From the NCBI GenBank assembly GCA_034435955.1, contig DAOTWA010000044.1:1-64000 (forward strand): 64,000 nucleotides of DNA, read 5' to 3'. The notes beneath the pieces are model-generated. The model saw nothing but the letters and a program-made list of their open reading frames with translations, was not told where the DNA came from and searched no databases. Shown here piece by piece: positions 1-8,252 of this stretch. A program made the translations under genes and the position numbers. The first letter of the stretch is position 1, and every line of letters starts with the position of its first letter. Source of the DNA: DAOTWA01 sp034435955. GTDB lineage: Bacteria > Chloroflexota > Anaerolineae > Anaerolineales > Anaerolineaceae.

Positions 1-486
1 GGCCCACACGGCCCAGGCGGCGATCATCGCCAAACCGATGGCAAATCGGGCTGCGAAGGCCCAACCGCAGCCCAGCGCCATCCCTTTCGTCGAGGAGAGC
101 GCCGCTCGCCAATCGTTCAATCGTAAATATTCGATCAGAAAGATGGCGGCCAGAGCGAACAGGATGCCGCCGAAAGGCGGCAGCAGCAGGCTGCCCGCCA
201 ACCCGGCCACCAGCGCCGCAGCGATCGAAGGCCAACCCGCTCCGCTCTGACGCGCTTTTGCCCCCATCAGCAGGTTGTCCACCAGGCTGCCGAAGATCGC
301 CAGCAACGTGATCAGACCAAAGATCGCCCAGCCGGCGCCGTGAAAGCCGGCAGCTAGTCCGTAGAGAAGGGCGGCCGCCCAGATGATCACCAGGCCGGGC
401 ACTACGATCAGCGCCAGTGAGAACAGACCCGCCAGCATCACCAGCAGCGTGCCGACCTGCAGCGAAAGGTGCAGCCAGCCGGGCAT
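1..486 (-). CDS. DUF456 family membrane protein (3' end cut by window edge)
   Basis: On the complementary strand this frame starts with ATG at 486 and stays open to the left edge, giving at least 162 residues with the C-terminus missing. It is very hydrophobic, with alternating membrane segments. The order LIVVPGLVIIWAAALLY, then GSLVDNLLMGAKARQSG, then LLLPPFGGILFALAAIFLIE is the pattern of the DUF456 family of small glycine-rich membrane proteins, whose function is not known. The start codon overlaps the stop of serS (TGATG), so the two genes are translationally coupled and share the T-box-controlled transcript. That need not mean a role in translation. Confidence 0.75.
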   Translation of the reverse strand, partial: MPGWLHLSLQVGTLLVMLAGLFSLALIVVPGLVIIWAAALLYGLAAGFHGAGWAIFGLITLLAIFGSLVDNLLMGAKARQSGAGWPSIAAALVAGLAGSLLLPPFGGILFALAAIFLIEYLRLNDWRAALSSTKGMALGCGWAFAARFAIGLAMIAAWAVWA

Positions 487-1769
487 CACGCCGCTCGTTC
501 GGCGCGGATGACGTCGATGCCGCCCATCCAGGGACGCAGCACCTCGGGCACCACAATCGAGCCGTCCGGCTGCTGGTAGTTCTCCATGACCGCAATCAAA
601 GTCCGCGGCAGGCCTAAACCCGAGCCATTCAAGGTATGGACGAAGCGCGGCCTGCCCCCTTGCGCCGGGCGGTATTTGATATTGCCGCGCCGAGCTTGAA
701 AATCGCCCACGTTGGAGATGGACGAGACTTCCAGCCACTCGCCGCAGCCCGGCGCCCACACCTCGATATCGTAGGTGATGCGCGAGGCAAAGCTCAAATC
801 GCCAGTCGACTGCATGACTACCCGGTAGGTCAGACCCAGCTCGGCGCAGGTCTGCGCGGCATCCGCAACCATTTTCTGGTGCTCCTCGTCGGAGGTTTCC
901 GGCTGGCAGTATGCGTACATCTCGACCTTATCGAACTGGTGTCCACGTTTGATGCCGCGCACGTCGCGGCCGGCGCTCATCTTCTCGCGCCGGAAGCAGG
1001 GCGTGTAGGCGGTGTAGCGCAGTGGAAGGCTGGCCTCTTCCAGGATATCGCCCATGTGCAGACCGGTGAGGGGCACCTCGGCGGTGGGCACCATCCACAA
1101 GTCCTCCTCCACATCGCGATAGAGATTGTCAGCAAATTTGGGCAGTTGCCCGGCGCCGAAGAGGATGTCGCTGCGCACCATGAACGGTGTGTATTTCTCC
1201 AGATAGCCCTGGCGAATGTGCAGATCGAGCATCCAGGCGATCAACGCCCTCTGAAGGCGTGCACCGGCGCCGCTGAGTACGTAAAAACGCGAGCCAGTCA
1301 GCTTGACGCCCTGGTCAAAATTGATGATCCCCAGCGCCGGCCCCAGGTCCCAATGCGGCTGAGGAGTGAAGTCAAAATGGCGCGGTTCGCCCACCGTTTT
1401 CACGACCACATTATCATGCTCGTCTCTGCCCACCGGTACGCGCGCGTCGGGAATGTTCGGCAGGGAAGCCACCACCTCATTCAGTTCATTCTCCACCTGG
1501 CGGAGCTGCTCATCCAGAGCGGAGATGCGCTCGCCCACGGCGCGCATGGCCTCGATTTTGGCCTGACGCTCCGCCGCATCCCTCGTGCTGCCGATCTCTT
1601 TAGAAACTGCATTACGTTGGGCTTTGAGCGCTTCCACTTCGGCGATCAACCGGCGGCGCTGGGCGTCCAATTCCTGTGCCCGATCCACCGGCGCCGGGTC
1701 CATCTGGCGCACCTGCATTGCCTGGCGCACCAGCTCGGGCTGCTCGCGGACCAAATTGATGTCTAACAA
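486..1769 (-). CDS. serS: Seryl-tRNA synthetase
   Basis: Class II aminoacyl-tRNA synthetase that charges tRNA-Ser with serine in the cytoplasm. The 427-residue length is normal for the family. Residues 1 to about 100 form the N-terminal coiled-coil arm that holds the long variable arm of tRNA-Ser. The catalytic core follows, with motif 2 around CFRREKMSAGRDVRG and RGHQFDKVEM, and motif 3 at GSGLGLPRTLIAVMENYQ. The start is TTG at 1769-1767, chosen because a strong GGAGG lies 8 bases upstream and MLDINLVRE is the usual beginning of SerRS. A serine T-box leader precedes it, so expression should rise when tRNA-Ser is uncharged. A DUF456 gene overlaps its stop codon. Confidence 0.97.
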   Translation of the reverse strand: MLDINLVREQPELVRQAMQVRQMDPAPVDRAQELDAQRRRLIAEVEALKAQRNAVSKEIGSTRDAAERQAKIEAMRAVGERISALDEQLRQVENELNEVVASLPNIPDARVPVGRDEHDNVVVKTVGEPRHFDFTPQPHWDLGPALGIINFDQGVKLTGSRFYVLSGAGARLQRALIAWMLDLHIRQGYLEKYTPFMVRSDILFGAGQLPKFADNLYRDVEEDLWMVPTAEVPLTGLHMGDILEEASLPLRYTAYTPCFRREKMSAGRDVRGIKRGHQFDKVEMYAYCQPETSDEEHQKMVADAAQTCAELGLTYRVVMQSTGDLSFASRITYDIEVWAPGCGEWLEVSSISNVGDFQARRGNIKYRPAQGGRPRFVHTLNGSGLGLPRTLIAVMENYQQPDGSIVVPEVLRPWMGGIDVIRAERAA

Positions 1770-1799
1770 GGTTGCACCTCCATCTGTTCAGATCAGTAT

Positions 1800-2090
1800 G
1801 CCCCTCCGACCGTGCAGGACGAAGGGGCCGATTCGTGGTGCCACCTGCTTTCGCCATCCTGCTCGCCGCATTACCGGGCTGTAGAGCGAGGACGGCCTCT
1901 TTCGGCGTTAACGGGCTTACCCGGTCCCCTTACGGCTCGCCATTCGCTGCCCTTGCAGGGACGACTGTCCCGGGTATTTAACCTTGGACGCCGGAGTGGA
2001 TTTCGGCGCCGTTTCCTGCCGCCTCGCACCCGCCGGCGGCTCTCTGGAGGGTTCGGCGCTTACTCGTCTCCGGACCGGTCTTTCCAGTAT
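1800..2090 (-). promoter_or_regulatory. Serine-specific T-box leader of serS
   Basis: The T-box core AGGTGGCACCACGAA is at 1846-1832 on the minus strand. Its UGGC would pair with the GCCA end expected of tRNA-Ser. Upstream, Stem I is visible: CCGGAG pairs with CTCCGG at the base and GCGCC with GGCGC above. The internal loop between them carries AGTA on one side and GAAATCCA on the other. That places the specifier codon UCC (Ser) at 2000-1998, followed by the usual A. The AGAGAG and GGTGCGAG distal elements are also present. A GCCCC/GGGGC hairpin at 1829-1801 follows the T-box but has no U-tract, so the read-out may not be simple intrinsic termination. Confidence 0.88.
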
Positions 2091-2094
2091 CCGC

Positions 2095-2122
2095 ATTATA
2101 CTTGCGGCCTTGATTCTGTCAA
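2095..2122 (-). promoter_or_regulatory. Promoter of the T-box/serS transcript
   Basis: A perfect consensus -35 TTGACA (2122-2117) and -10 TATAAT (2100-2095) are separated by 16 bases on the minus strand. Transcription should start near 2088, just before Stem I of the T-box. Confidence 0.85.
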
Positions 2123-2203
2123 GCAGCCCGCATTCGGCAACATTATCATTTGACTTGACAGGGAAGCTGGCAGGTCTGCCGTTCGCGGCCGGCGATCTCG
2201 CCC

Positions 2204-3643
2204 TCAATTCGCCAGCCGCTCAGCCAGCTCGCCCAACCGTAGAACCGCCCGTTCGGCGCGCGCGTCCATATAAGCTGCGTTCAGCCGAATAAAATTTTTG
2301 TAGCGGGTGGTGGGCGAGAAAATGTATCCCGGCGCCAGGGTGATGCCCACCTTGAGCGCTTGGCGGTAGAGGATCAACGAATCCACCTTGCTGGGCAACT
2401 GCACCCACAAGACATGGCCGCCCAATGGGTTGGTCACGCGCGTCCCCTCAGGGAAATAGCGCGCCACCGCCTGCGCCATCTGCGCCACCTTGTCCGCATA
2501 AGCACGGCGCATGCGGCGCATATGGTGGTCATAACCGCCGCTGGCCAGGAATTGGGCGACAGCCAACTGCGGCAGCAACGAGGTGCACATATTCGTGGCC
2601 ATCTTCAAGCGCTCCAGCTCGGCCTTGAACCGTCCGGGCGCCACCCAACCCACCCTCAGGCTGGGGGAGATGTCCTTCGAGAATGACGAGCACAGCACCA
2701 CCAGGTCCTTGCGGTCATAAGCCTTGGCCACTTCCGGACGCTGCCCGCTAAAGAATAACTCACCGTAAATGTCGTCTTCAATCAGGGGGATCTCGCGCTC
2801 GGCCAGCATTTCCACCAGCTCGCGTTTGTTGGCAGATGGCATCAGGCTGCCCAACGGGTTGTTGAAGTTCGGCACGAACAGGCAGGCCTTGACCGGATGG
2901 TTGTCCAGGGCAAAACGCAGCGCTCCGAGGCTAAGACCAGTGCGGCTGTGGGTGGGGATTTCCAGGGTGCGCAAGCCCAGCGATTCGAGGATTTGCAGAA
3001 TGCCAAAGTAGGTCGGCGATTCTACCGCCACCAGGTCGCCCGGGCGGCAGATGACCCTCAAGGCCAGGCTGATCGCCTCAGTGGCGCCTGAGGTAATGAT
3101 CACGTCTTCCGGAGTGAGGGGGCAGCCGGAAAGGTAAGCGCGCTGAGCCACCTGGACGCGCAGCTCTTCCAGTCCTTTTGGCTCCCCGCACAGGTTCTGG
3201 GGGATCTGGTCGTTGCGGGCGATGGAAGCCAGGATGCGGTTCAGGCGTTTGATCGGCAACAAGTTCGGGTCGGGGATGGCTGCGCCGAACTGCACCAGGC
3301 GCTGATCCAGGCTGTCACGCATTACCCGCATCACCAGCTCGGCGATGTTGACCTGGCTGGGATCCGGCAGGGGATTGGATATCTCCGGCTCCGGGATGGT
3401 TGGACGCGGCGGAATGCGCACATAATAACCTGATTGCGGGCGGGCTTCGATCACACCGCGCGTTTCGAGCATCTGATAGGCGCGCAGCACCGTGGTAATG
3501 CTCAGATTCTTCTGCTGGCTGATCTGGCGCACCGATGGCACCCGCTCGCCGGGACGAAAAGTGCCCTGGCGCACCTGAAGAGCAATCTCCTCGGCCAGCC
3601 GTTCGTACAGCGGAACTTTATCGGCTGACAGCAGTCTTTCCAT
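2204..3643 (-). CDS. MocR-type regulator: GntR HTH fused to PLP aminotransferase fold
   Basis: About 479 residues. Residues 1-75 are a GntR winged helix: VPLYERLAEEI, RPGERVPSVRQISQ, SITTVLRAYQMLETRGVIEARPQ. From about residue 110 there is a type I aminotransferase fold with TSGATEAISLALR, NFNNPLGS, DDIYGELFF and the PLP-lysine region SSFSKDISPSLRVGW. MocR proteins usually sense PLP, GABA or an amino acid and often act on a divergent gene. The start at 3643 is preferred because GGAG lies about 9 bases upstream, while the in-frame ATG at 3658 has no ribosome site. It is divergent from a DUF2917 gene and faces an inverted repeat at 3691-3718. The effector cannot be told from sequence; a plain aminotransferase role is less likely. 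Confidence 0.9.
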   Translation of the reverse strand: MERLLSADKVPLYERLAEEIALQVRQGTFRPGERVPSVRQISQQKNLSITTVLRAYQMLETRGVIEARPQSGYYVRIPPRPTIPEPEISNPLPDPSQVNIAELVMRVMRDSLDQRLVQFGAAIPDPNLLPIKRLNRILASIARNDQIPQNLCGEPKGLEELRVQVAQRAYLSGCPLTPEDVIITSGATEAISLALRVICRPGDLVAVESPTYFGILQILESLGLRTLEIPTHSRTGLSLGALRFALDNHPVKACLFVPNFNNPLGSLMPSANKRELVEMLAEREIPLIEDDIYGELFFSGQRPEVAKAYDRKDLVVLCSSFSKDISPSLRVGWVAPGRFKAELERLKMATNMCTSLLPQLAVAQFLASGGYDHHMRRMRRAYADKVAQMAQAVARYFPEGTRVTNPLGGHVLWVQLPSKVDSLILYRQALKVGITLAPGYIFSPTTRYKNFIRLNAAYMDARAERAVLRLGELAERLAN

Positions 3644-3690
3644 CGTCGCACACTCCACTCCATCGATACACTTTTACTTCAACTTCAGGT

Positions 3691-3718
3691 ATACAGTTGT
3701 CGGATTCATAAACTGTAT
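3691..3718. promoter_or_regulatory. Inverted repeat, probable MocR operator
   Basis: ATACAGTT (3691-3698) and its exact complement AACTGTAT (3711-3718) are separated by 12 bases, so the half-sites lie 20 bp apart, about two helical turns. A further ATACAG copy is at 3752-3757, paired with CTGT at 3744-3747. All lie in the divergent gap between the MocR-type gene and the DUF2917 gene. Binding by the MocR protein is inferred. Confidence 0.55.
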
Positions 3719-3931
3719 TGATAGAAGATTCGATTTCCTGCATCTGTTATTATACAGACAATTGGGTAGAATGAAAACAGGAAGTTGAATGATTCTGCCC
3801 TTTATCGGGCAAGAAATGGATGGCCGGTTCTGACCACCGGATGGATCATCGAAACCAGACGCACATATCGGCAAGCAAAGCGGAGACACACAGGCGCTGT
3901 TTCGATTATGGGTGAGAACGGGAGGTTGGCG

Positions 3932-4219
3932 ATGGAAACGTTAGTTCGTGACGTCAAAAATATGGAGATCGGCTTGCTGGTCACCGGCAAACCGGTTGGC
4001 GAAGTGTATCTTCTACCCGGCACCGTGATGCGCCTCGAAGGCGACCGCCGCGGTACGCAAATTGCCTGTGCGGCCGGAACCCTGTGGATCACCCAGAGCG
4101 GCGACCAGCAGGATTACCTGCTGCAGCCGGGCGAGCGCTTTGTGATATCCCGCCGGGGTTTGGTCCTGGTGCAGGGTTTGCCGGAAGGCGAGGCTCACAT
4201 CAGCCCGGCGGCGGGCTAG
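3932..4219 (+). CDS. DUF2917 domain protein
   Basis: A 95-residue protein that is almost entirely one small beta-rich domain. CAAGTLWITQSGDQQDYLLQ and PGERFVISRRGLVLVQGL match the DUF2917 pattern, a cupin-like fold of unknown function. No signal peptide or membrane segment is seen, so it is probably cytoplasmic. The ATG at 3932 is chosen because GGAGG sits at 3921-3925; longer starts reach back into the promoter region. It is divergent from the MocR-type regulator and may be its target. A hairpin terminator follows at 4327. Confidence 0.75.
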   Translation: METLVRDVKNMEIGLLVTGKPVGEVYLLPGTVMRLEGDRRGTQIACAAGTLWITQSGDQQDYLLQPGERFVISRRGLVLVQGLPEGEAHISPAAG

Positions 4220-4326
4220 CGCGCCGCCGGCCCAGGAGCGAAAAGCCCGCCTCACACGATAAAATTGGATGCCCCGTGCAGCCCATCTTACGCTGGCGGG
4301 GCCACATAAACCACTATTCCGCTGGT

Positions 4327-4358
4327 CCACCCCGCCTTCGTGCGGGGTGGGGCTCTTT
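4327..4358 (+). terminator. Rho-independent terminator
   Basis: CCACCCCGC (4327-4335) pairs with GCGGGGTGG (4342-4350) around CTTCGT, followed by GGCTCTTT. A second, weaker hairpin (GCCCCG 4271-4276 with CGGGGC 4297-4302) lies just upstream. It ends the DUF2917 transcript or a short RNA starting near 4270. Confidence 0.75.
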
Positions 4359-4785
4359 AACCCAAAACGGTCGTTGCGACGATCTTAAATGGACGTTCCA
4401 TTTGCCATCTTCATTGAGAAATCAGTCACAATCACCGCCTTGACATTCAATATAGTTGTGATAAAGTATTAAGCAGCATAGCCCTAGCCAACACGAAGAA
4501 TACGAATGGCTTTTCTGGTCGTTGGGCGTAGATAAAAACTGAATAGCAGCAAGGGCCGTATCAGAACCTGTTCCCCGCCCTTTGAAGCACCCGGCTGGCG
4601 ATAGCGGCGCACACCCAATTGACGTAGTGCGCCTTTCATCTACCCATAGTTTGAGCGCGCTTGCCAAGGCGCAGAAAGGAGGATTGCGAACAACCTATCT
4701 GTACAGTCTTGCGGTTTCTCCAGGTAGTCTGTCTCATCGGTAACACCGAAAAATGACATCTATTCGATCTACTCGGAGGAAAAAG
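4359..4785 (+). other. Gene-free upstream region of the ABC importer
   Basis: This stretch of about 430 bases has no convincing coding frame. It holds a candidate promoter at 4440-4467 and ends in the ribosome site of the solute-binding protein gene, so the leader would be about 310 bases. No known riboswitch motif was recognised in it. Confidence 0.5.
4440..4467 (+). promoter_or_regulatory. Candidate promoter of the ABC importer operon
   Basis: Consensus -35 TTGACA (4440-4445), a 16-base spacer and a weak -10 TAAAGT (4462-4467). It is the best sigma-70-like site in the gap before the solute-binding protein gene. Confidence 0.5.
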
Positions 4786-6186
4786 ATGTACAAGAAAGCC
4801 CTGATGCTCGTTTCTTTCTTGATGCTGTTAAGCATCGTTCTTTCGGCCTGCGCTCCAGCGGCCACCCCAACACCCCAGACAATCGAAGTGACACGCATTG
4901 TGGCTGGCACCCCGCAGATCCAGCAGGTGATCATCACCGCCACGCCCCAGCCTCCCGAACAAAAGCTCGAAATCTTCCACTGGTGGACCGCGCCTGGTGA
5001 GCGTGAAGCTGCCGACGCCATGTTCAAGGCCTTCAAAGATAAATATCCCGATGTCAAGATCGTCGAGAACCCGGCGCCTGGCGGTGGCGGCGTAAACATG
5101 CGCGTCGTCCTCCAGGCACGCCTGACCGCCGGCCTGCCGCCGGATACCTTCCAGACTCTGGGCGGGGCCGAGCTGAAGAACTACGTCGACAGCAACGTCC
5201 TCAAACCGCTGGATGACCTCTGGAAGCAGCTCGACTATGCCAACAAGATCCCCGGACCCCTGGCCAAAGCAGTTACGATCAACGGGCATCCGTACGTTGT
5301 CCCGTTGAACATGCACATCCAGAACATCCTCTACTATAGCAAGAAGGTGTACGACGAGCTCAAATTGACGCCCCCCACCACCTTCGAGGAGCTGCTGGCC
5401 AACTGCGATGCGATCAAGAAGGCCCACCCCGATATGACCTGCTTGGCCCTGGGCTCGATGGAAAAGTGGGAGGATGCTTTCGTCTTCGACAGCATCCTGC
5501 TCCAGGAAGGCGGCGCCCAGCACTATGTGGACGTCTACAAGGGCAACGTGGACGTCACCACCGATGCAGCCTTCAAATCTGCCTTGACGAAATTCCAGAA
5601 ACTGTATCCCTACATCAACGCCGATCACTCCAACCTGACCTGGGACCAGGCCACCGCCCTTCTCGGATCGGGCAAGGCGGCTATGACTCTCATGGGCACC
5701 TGGGCGATTGGCGCTCTGGTGAAGGGCTCTAACTGGCAGCCGGGCGTTGACTTCGGCGCAGTGACCTTCCCACAAAAACCCGAGCGCATCCTGCTCTTCC
5801 ACCCGGATACGTACGGCTGCACCGTCAACGCGCCCGATCCGGACGTATGCCTCAAGTGGCTGGAAGTGGTCGCATCTCCTGAGCTGCAGGTGCCGACCGA
5901 CGTCATTCAGGGCGGGTTGTTCGCTCGCACCGACATCGACCCCAAGCAATTCCCCGATCCCATTCGTCAGGAGCTGATGCAGTACGTACGCGACAACCCT
6001 GCCAAGCTGATCCTCGACCAGCATGGCAGCATCCTCCCGGCTACTGCCCAGCCCATCTACTGGGACATCATGGCGACCTTCCTCTCCAAGCCTAACGCCA
6101 ACATCAACGATACCCTCAAGGCCGTCAACGACATGATGAAGACCTACGATGTGAAGACGGCCTCGGCCTGGTACCAGTGGCCGTGA
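4786..6186 (+). CDS. ABC transporter solute-binding lipoprotein (sugar type)
   Basis: A 466-residue extracytoplasmic receptor of an ABC importer, family 1 (MalE/UgpB-like). The N-terminus MYKKALMLVSFLMLLS is a signal peptide ending in the lipobox VLSAC, so the mature protein is anchored by a lipidated cysteine near residue 22. A Thr/Pro-rich linker follows. The binding-protein fold begins at LEIFHWWTAPGEREA and includes the family pattern GKAAMTLMGTWAIGAL. The ATG at 4786 follows GGAGGA at 4775-4780 and gives a clean signal peptide. Two permease genes follow, but no ATPase, so a shared MsiK-like ATPase encoded elsewhere is probably used. The sugar cannot be named. Confidence 0.92.
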   Translation: MYKKALMLVSFLMLLSIVLSACAPAATPTPQTIEVTRIVAGTPQIQQVIITATPQPPEQKLEIFHWWTAPGEREAADAMFKAFKDKYPDVKIVENPAPGGGGVNMRVVLQARLTAGLPPDTFQTLGGAELKNYVDSNVLKPLDDLWKQLDYANKIPGPLAKAVTINGHPYVVPLNMHIQNILYYSKKVYDELKLTPPTTFEELLANCDAIKKAHPDMTCLALGSMEKWEDAFVFDSILLQEGGAQHYVDVYKGNVDVTTDAAFKSALTKFQKLYPYINADHSNLTWDQATALLGSGKAAMTLMGTWAIGALVKGSNWQPGVDFGAVTFPQKPERILLFHPDTYGCTVNAPDPDVCLKWLEVVASPELQVPTDVIQGGLFARTDIDPKQFPDPIRQELMQYVRDNPAKLILDQHGSILPATAQPIYWDIMATFLSKPNANINDTLKAVNDMMKTYDVKTASAWYQWP

Positions 6187-6210
6187 GTCGTTAGTTTCCA
6201 CCAGATTCTA

Positions 6211-6244
6211 TAGGTAGGGATGTACATGGGTACATCCCTACCTA
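6211..6244 (+). other. Perfect 14-bp stem-loop between binding-protein and permease genes
   Basis: TAGGTAGGGATGTA (6211-6224) pairs perfectly with TACATCCCTACCTA (6231-6244) around a 6-base loop. There is no U-run after it, so it is more likely an RNA-stabilising stem that keeps the binding-protein message abundant than a full terminator. The 241-base gap holds no gene. Confidence 0.7.
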
Positions 6245-6427
6245 CCTGCTGGTGATCTGCGTTCGTCTGTACGTCACTTGTTCATAATCATTTTTGGCAG
6301 CGCGCTCATTTCCTGACGGCGGCGGACATACCTAGCATCGCTTAGAAGGAAAAGGTGAGCGCACCCGGCGGCGAATGGGGGCGAGCATCCCATCCGGCGA
6401 TTTTCATTAATAAACAAAGGATAGCCT

Positions 6428-7339
6428 GTGACAGCCCTTCGTGCGGTAAAACCCAGCCGGCGAAACCAGATGAGTTTCTCGGAAATTCTGGTCTTCATGG
6501 TTCCGATCGTTTTCTTCACCCTGGTTCTCTACGGCACATTGGCCTGGACGATTTACGTGTCTTTCGCGGATTGGAAGACGATCGCGCCCAATTACCAGTT
6601 CACCGGCTTCAAATGGTACGAGTTCCTCTTCAACCAGGCGCGCTTTTGGGTGGATGTGCAAAACAACCTGAAGTGGCTGATTTTGGGGGTCGTCCCGACC
6701 GTCATCATCGCCACCTTGCTGGCCTACCTGCTGGAGCTGGCCCCTTTCCCCGGGCTCGAATCCTACGTCCGGACACTGATCCTTTATCCGGTAGCGATGT
6801 CCTTCATCGTAACGGGCACGATCTGGTCGTGGATGTACCAGCCAGACCGCGGCGTATTCGCTACGTTGTTGCGCCTCGTTGGTCTGACCCCAAAGTTGAC
6901 CTTTACCACAAATCCAGACACGGCCACCTACTGGCTGATTCTCATCTTTGTCTGGCAATACCTCGGATTTGCGGTCATTATCATCCAATCCTCACTGCGC
7001 ACTTCTGAATTGTTGGAAATGGTCGAAGCGGCCACCGTGGATGGGGCTTCCAAGTTGCGCATCCTGGTGGACATCGTCGTGCCCAACATCCGCTCTGGCC
7101 TGCTGGTATTGGTATCGCTCTTGTTGATTTCCACTTTGAAAGTGTTCGACATCGTGTACATTGTCACCTTTGGTGGTCCAGGCATCTCCACCGATGTGCT
7201 CTCGCTCAACATGTGGATCACTTTCTTCCAACAGCACCTGGTCTCGGCCGGCGCAGCGATCGGGGTGATCATCTTTTTCCTGGCCTTCGTCCTGGTGATA
7301 CCGTATACAATTTACGCGCTCAGGAATTGGTTTGAATGA
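6428..7339 (+). CDS. ABC sugar permease, MalF/UgpA type
   Basis: A 303-residue inner-membrane subunit with about six transmembrane segments. The cytoplasmic EAA loop that contacts the ATPase is visible as EAATVDGASKLRILVDIVVP near residues 200-220. The start is taken as GTG at 6428, with AAAGGA about 6 bases upstream; an ATG at 6470 is possible but has no clear ribosome site. The gene overlaps the next permease by 4 bases, which indicates translational coupling. Together with the binding protein and the second permease it forms one sugar uptake system. Confidence 0.93.
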   Translation: MTALRAVKPSRRNQMSFSEILVFMVPIVFFTLVLYGTLAWTIYVSFADWKTIAPNYQFTGFKWYEFLFNQARFWVDVQNNLKWLILGVVPTVIIATLLAYLLELAPFPGLESYVRTLILYPVAMSFIVTGTIWSWMYQPDRGVFATLLRLVGLTPKLTFTTNPDTATYWLILIFVWQYLGFAVIIIQSSLRTSELLEMVEAATVDGASKLRILVDIVVPNIRSGLLVLVSLLLISTLKVFDIVYIVTFGGPGISTDVLSLNMWITFFQQHLVSAGAAIGVIIFFLAFVLVIPYTIYALRNWFE

Positions 7340-8181
7340 AAAGCAAAAGCCTTTCTCTGAAAATCCTGGTCATCGCGGTGCTGGCAGCGCTCACCTTCGC
7401 CTATGTGTTGCCCATCTATGTGATGGCGATCACCTCGTTGAAATCCATCGACGAGATCAACAAGGGCAATTACCTGACGCCGAGCACCTCGCCTCACTTC
7501 GAAAACTACGCCGAAGTGCTCTTCGGAAGCGAACGTTTCCGCAGCCAGATGATCCTCCGACTGAGAAACTCGGTGATCATTTCCTTCTCAGTTACCCTGC
7601 TGGCGTCATTCTTCGGCGGACTGGGTGGCTATTACCTGGCGCGCAACCGCGGCCGCTTTGCACGCATCCTATTCGTGCTGGTCGGCATCGCCCTCTACCT
7701 CCCCTACCAGGCGGTCATCATCCCACTGGTCACCATGATGGCTGCCACGCGCCTGGCGTTGACCCATTGGGGCATGATCATCAGTTATCTGATTTTGAAT
7801 ATGCCGCTGGCCTCGGTTTTGTTGGGGACGTTTTTCCTCTCGGTACCGCGTGAGCTGGAAGAAGCCGCCGAAGTGGACGGGGCTTCTAAAGTGCAGACCT
7901 TTTTCCAGATCGTCGTGCCCATCTCGCTTCCGGCCTACGCCTCGGTTGCCATCATCATTTTCACCCAGGTTTGGAATGAATTTTTCCTCGCTCTCTCCCT
8001 TTCCGCGCCGCAGACGCAGACAGTCCAGGTGGTCATGGCAGAGGCTAAAGGCACCACCCTGGTGTTGTATAACCTGCAGATGGCGGCTGCCCTGATCACC
8101 GTGGCCATACCGCTGCTCTTCTTCCTGTTCTTAGGGCGCTATTTCGTGCGCGGCATTCTGGCCGGCGCTTTAAAAGGTTAG
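7336..8181 (+). CDS. ABC sugar permease, MalG/UgpE type
   Basis: A 281-residue permease, the second half of the membrane channel. It begins at the ATG that overlaps the stop of the first permease. About six membrane segments are present. The EAA loop reads EEAAEVDGASKVQTFFQIVV (residues about 173-192), a good match to the family. The C-terminus RYFVRGILAGALKG is the usual MalG-type ending. It closes the operon; a new promoter starts 13 bases after its stop. Confidence 0.94.
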   Translation: MKSKSLSLKILVIAVLAALTFAYVLPIYVMAITSLKSIDEINKGNYLTPSTSPHFENYAEVLFGSERFRSQMILRLRNSVIISFSVTLLASFFGGLGGYYLARNRGRFARILFVLVGIALYLPYQAVIIPLVTMMAATRLALTHWGMIISYLILNMPLASVLLGTFFLSVPRELEEAAEVDGASKVQTFFQIVVPISLPAYASVAIIIFTQVWNEFFLALSLSAPQTQTVQVVMAEAKGTTLVLYNLQMAAALITVAIPLLFFLFLGRYFVRGILAGALKG

Positions 8182-8194
8182 TACAAAATCATCC

Positions 8195-8224
8195 TTGACA
8201 AGGATCTTCTTATTATGCTAAACT
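8195..8224 (+). promoter_or_regulatory. Promoter of the ABC-2 exporter operon
   Basis: TTGACA (8195-8200), an 18-base spacer and TAAACT (8219-8224). Transcription from about 8231 would give a leader of some 265 bases before the ATPase gene. Confidence 0.55.
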
Positions 8225-8252
8225 GACACCATTGGTCAAATTAGTGAAAAGG

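Noticed and set aside
636..1766. Long plus-strand open frame opposite serS
   Set aside because: It is a shadow of serS due to high GC; no ribosome site and no family features.
4828..6201. Long minus-strand open frame opposite the solute-binding protein gene
   Set aside because: Antisense shadow; composition is not protein-like, while the plus strand has a clear signal peptide and family motifs.
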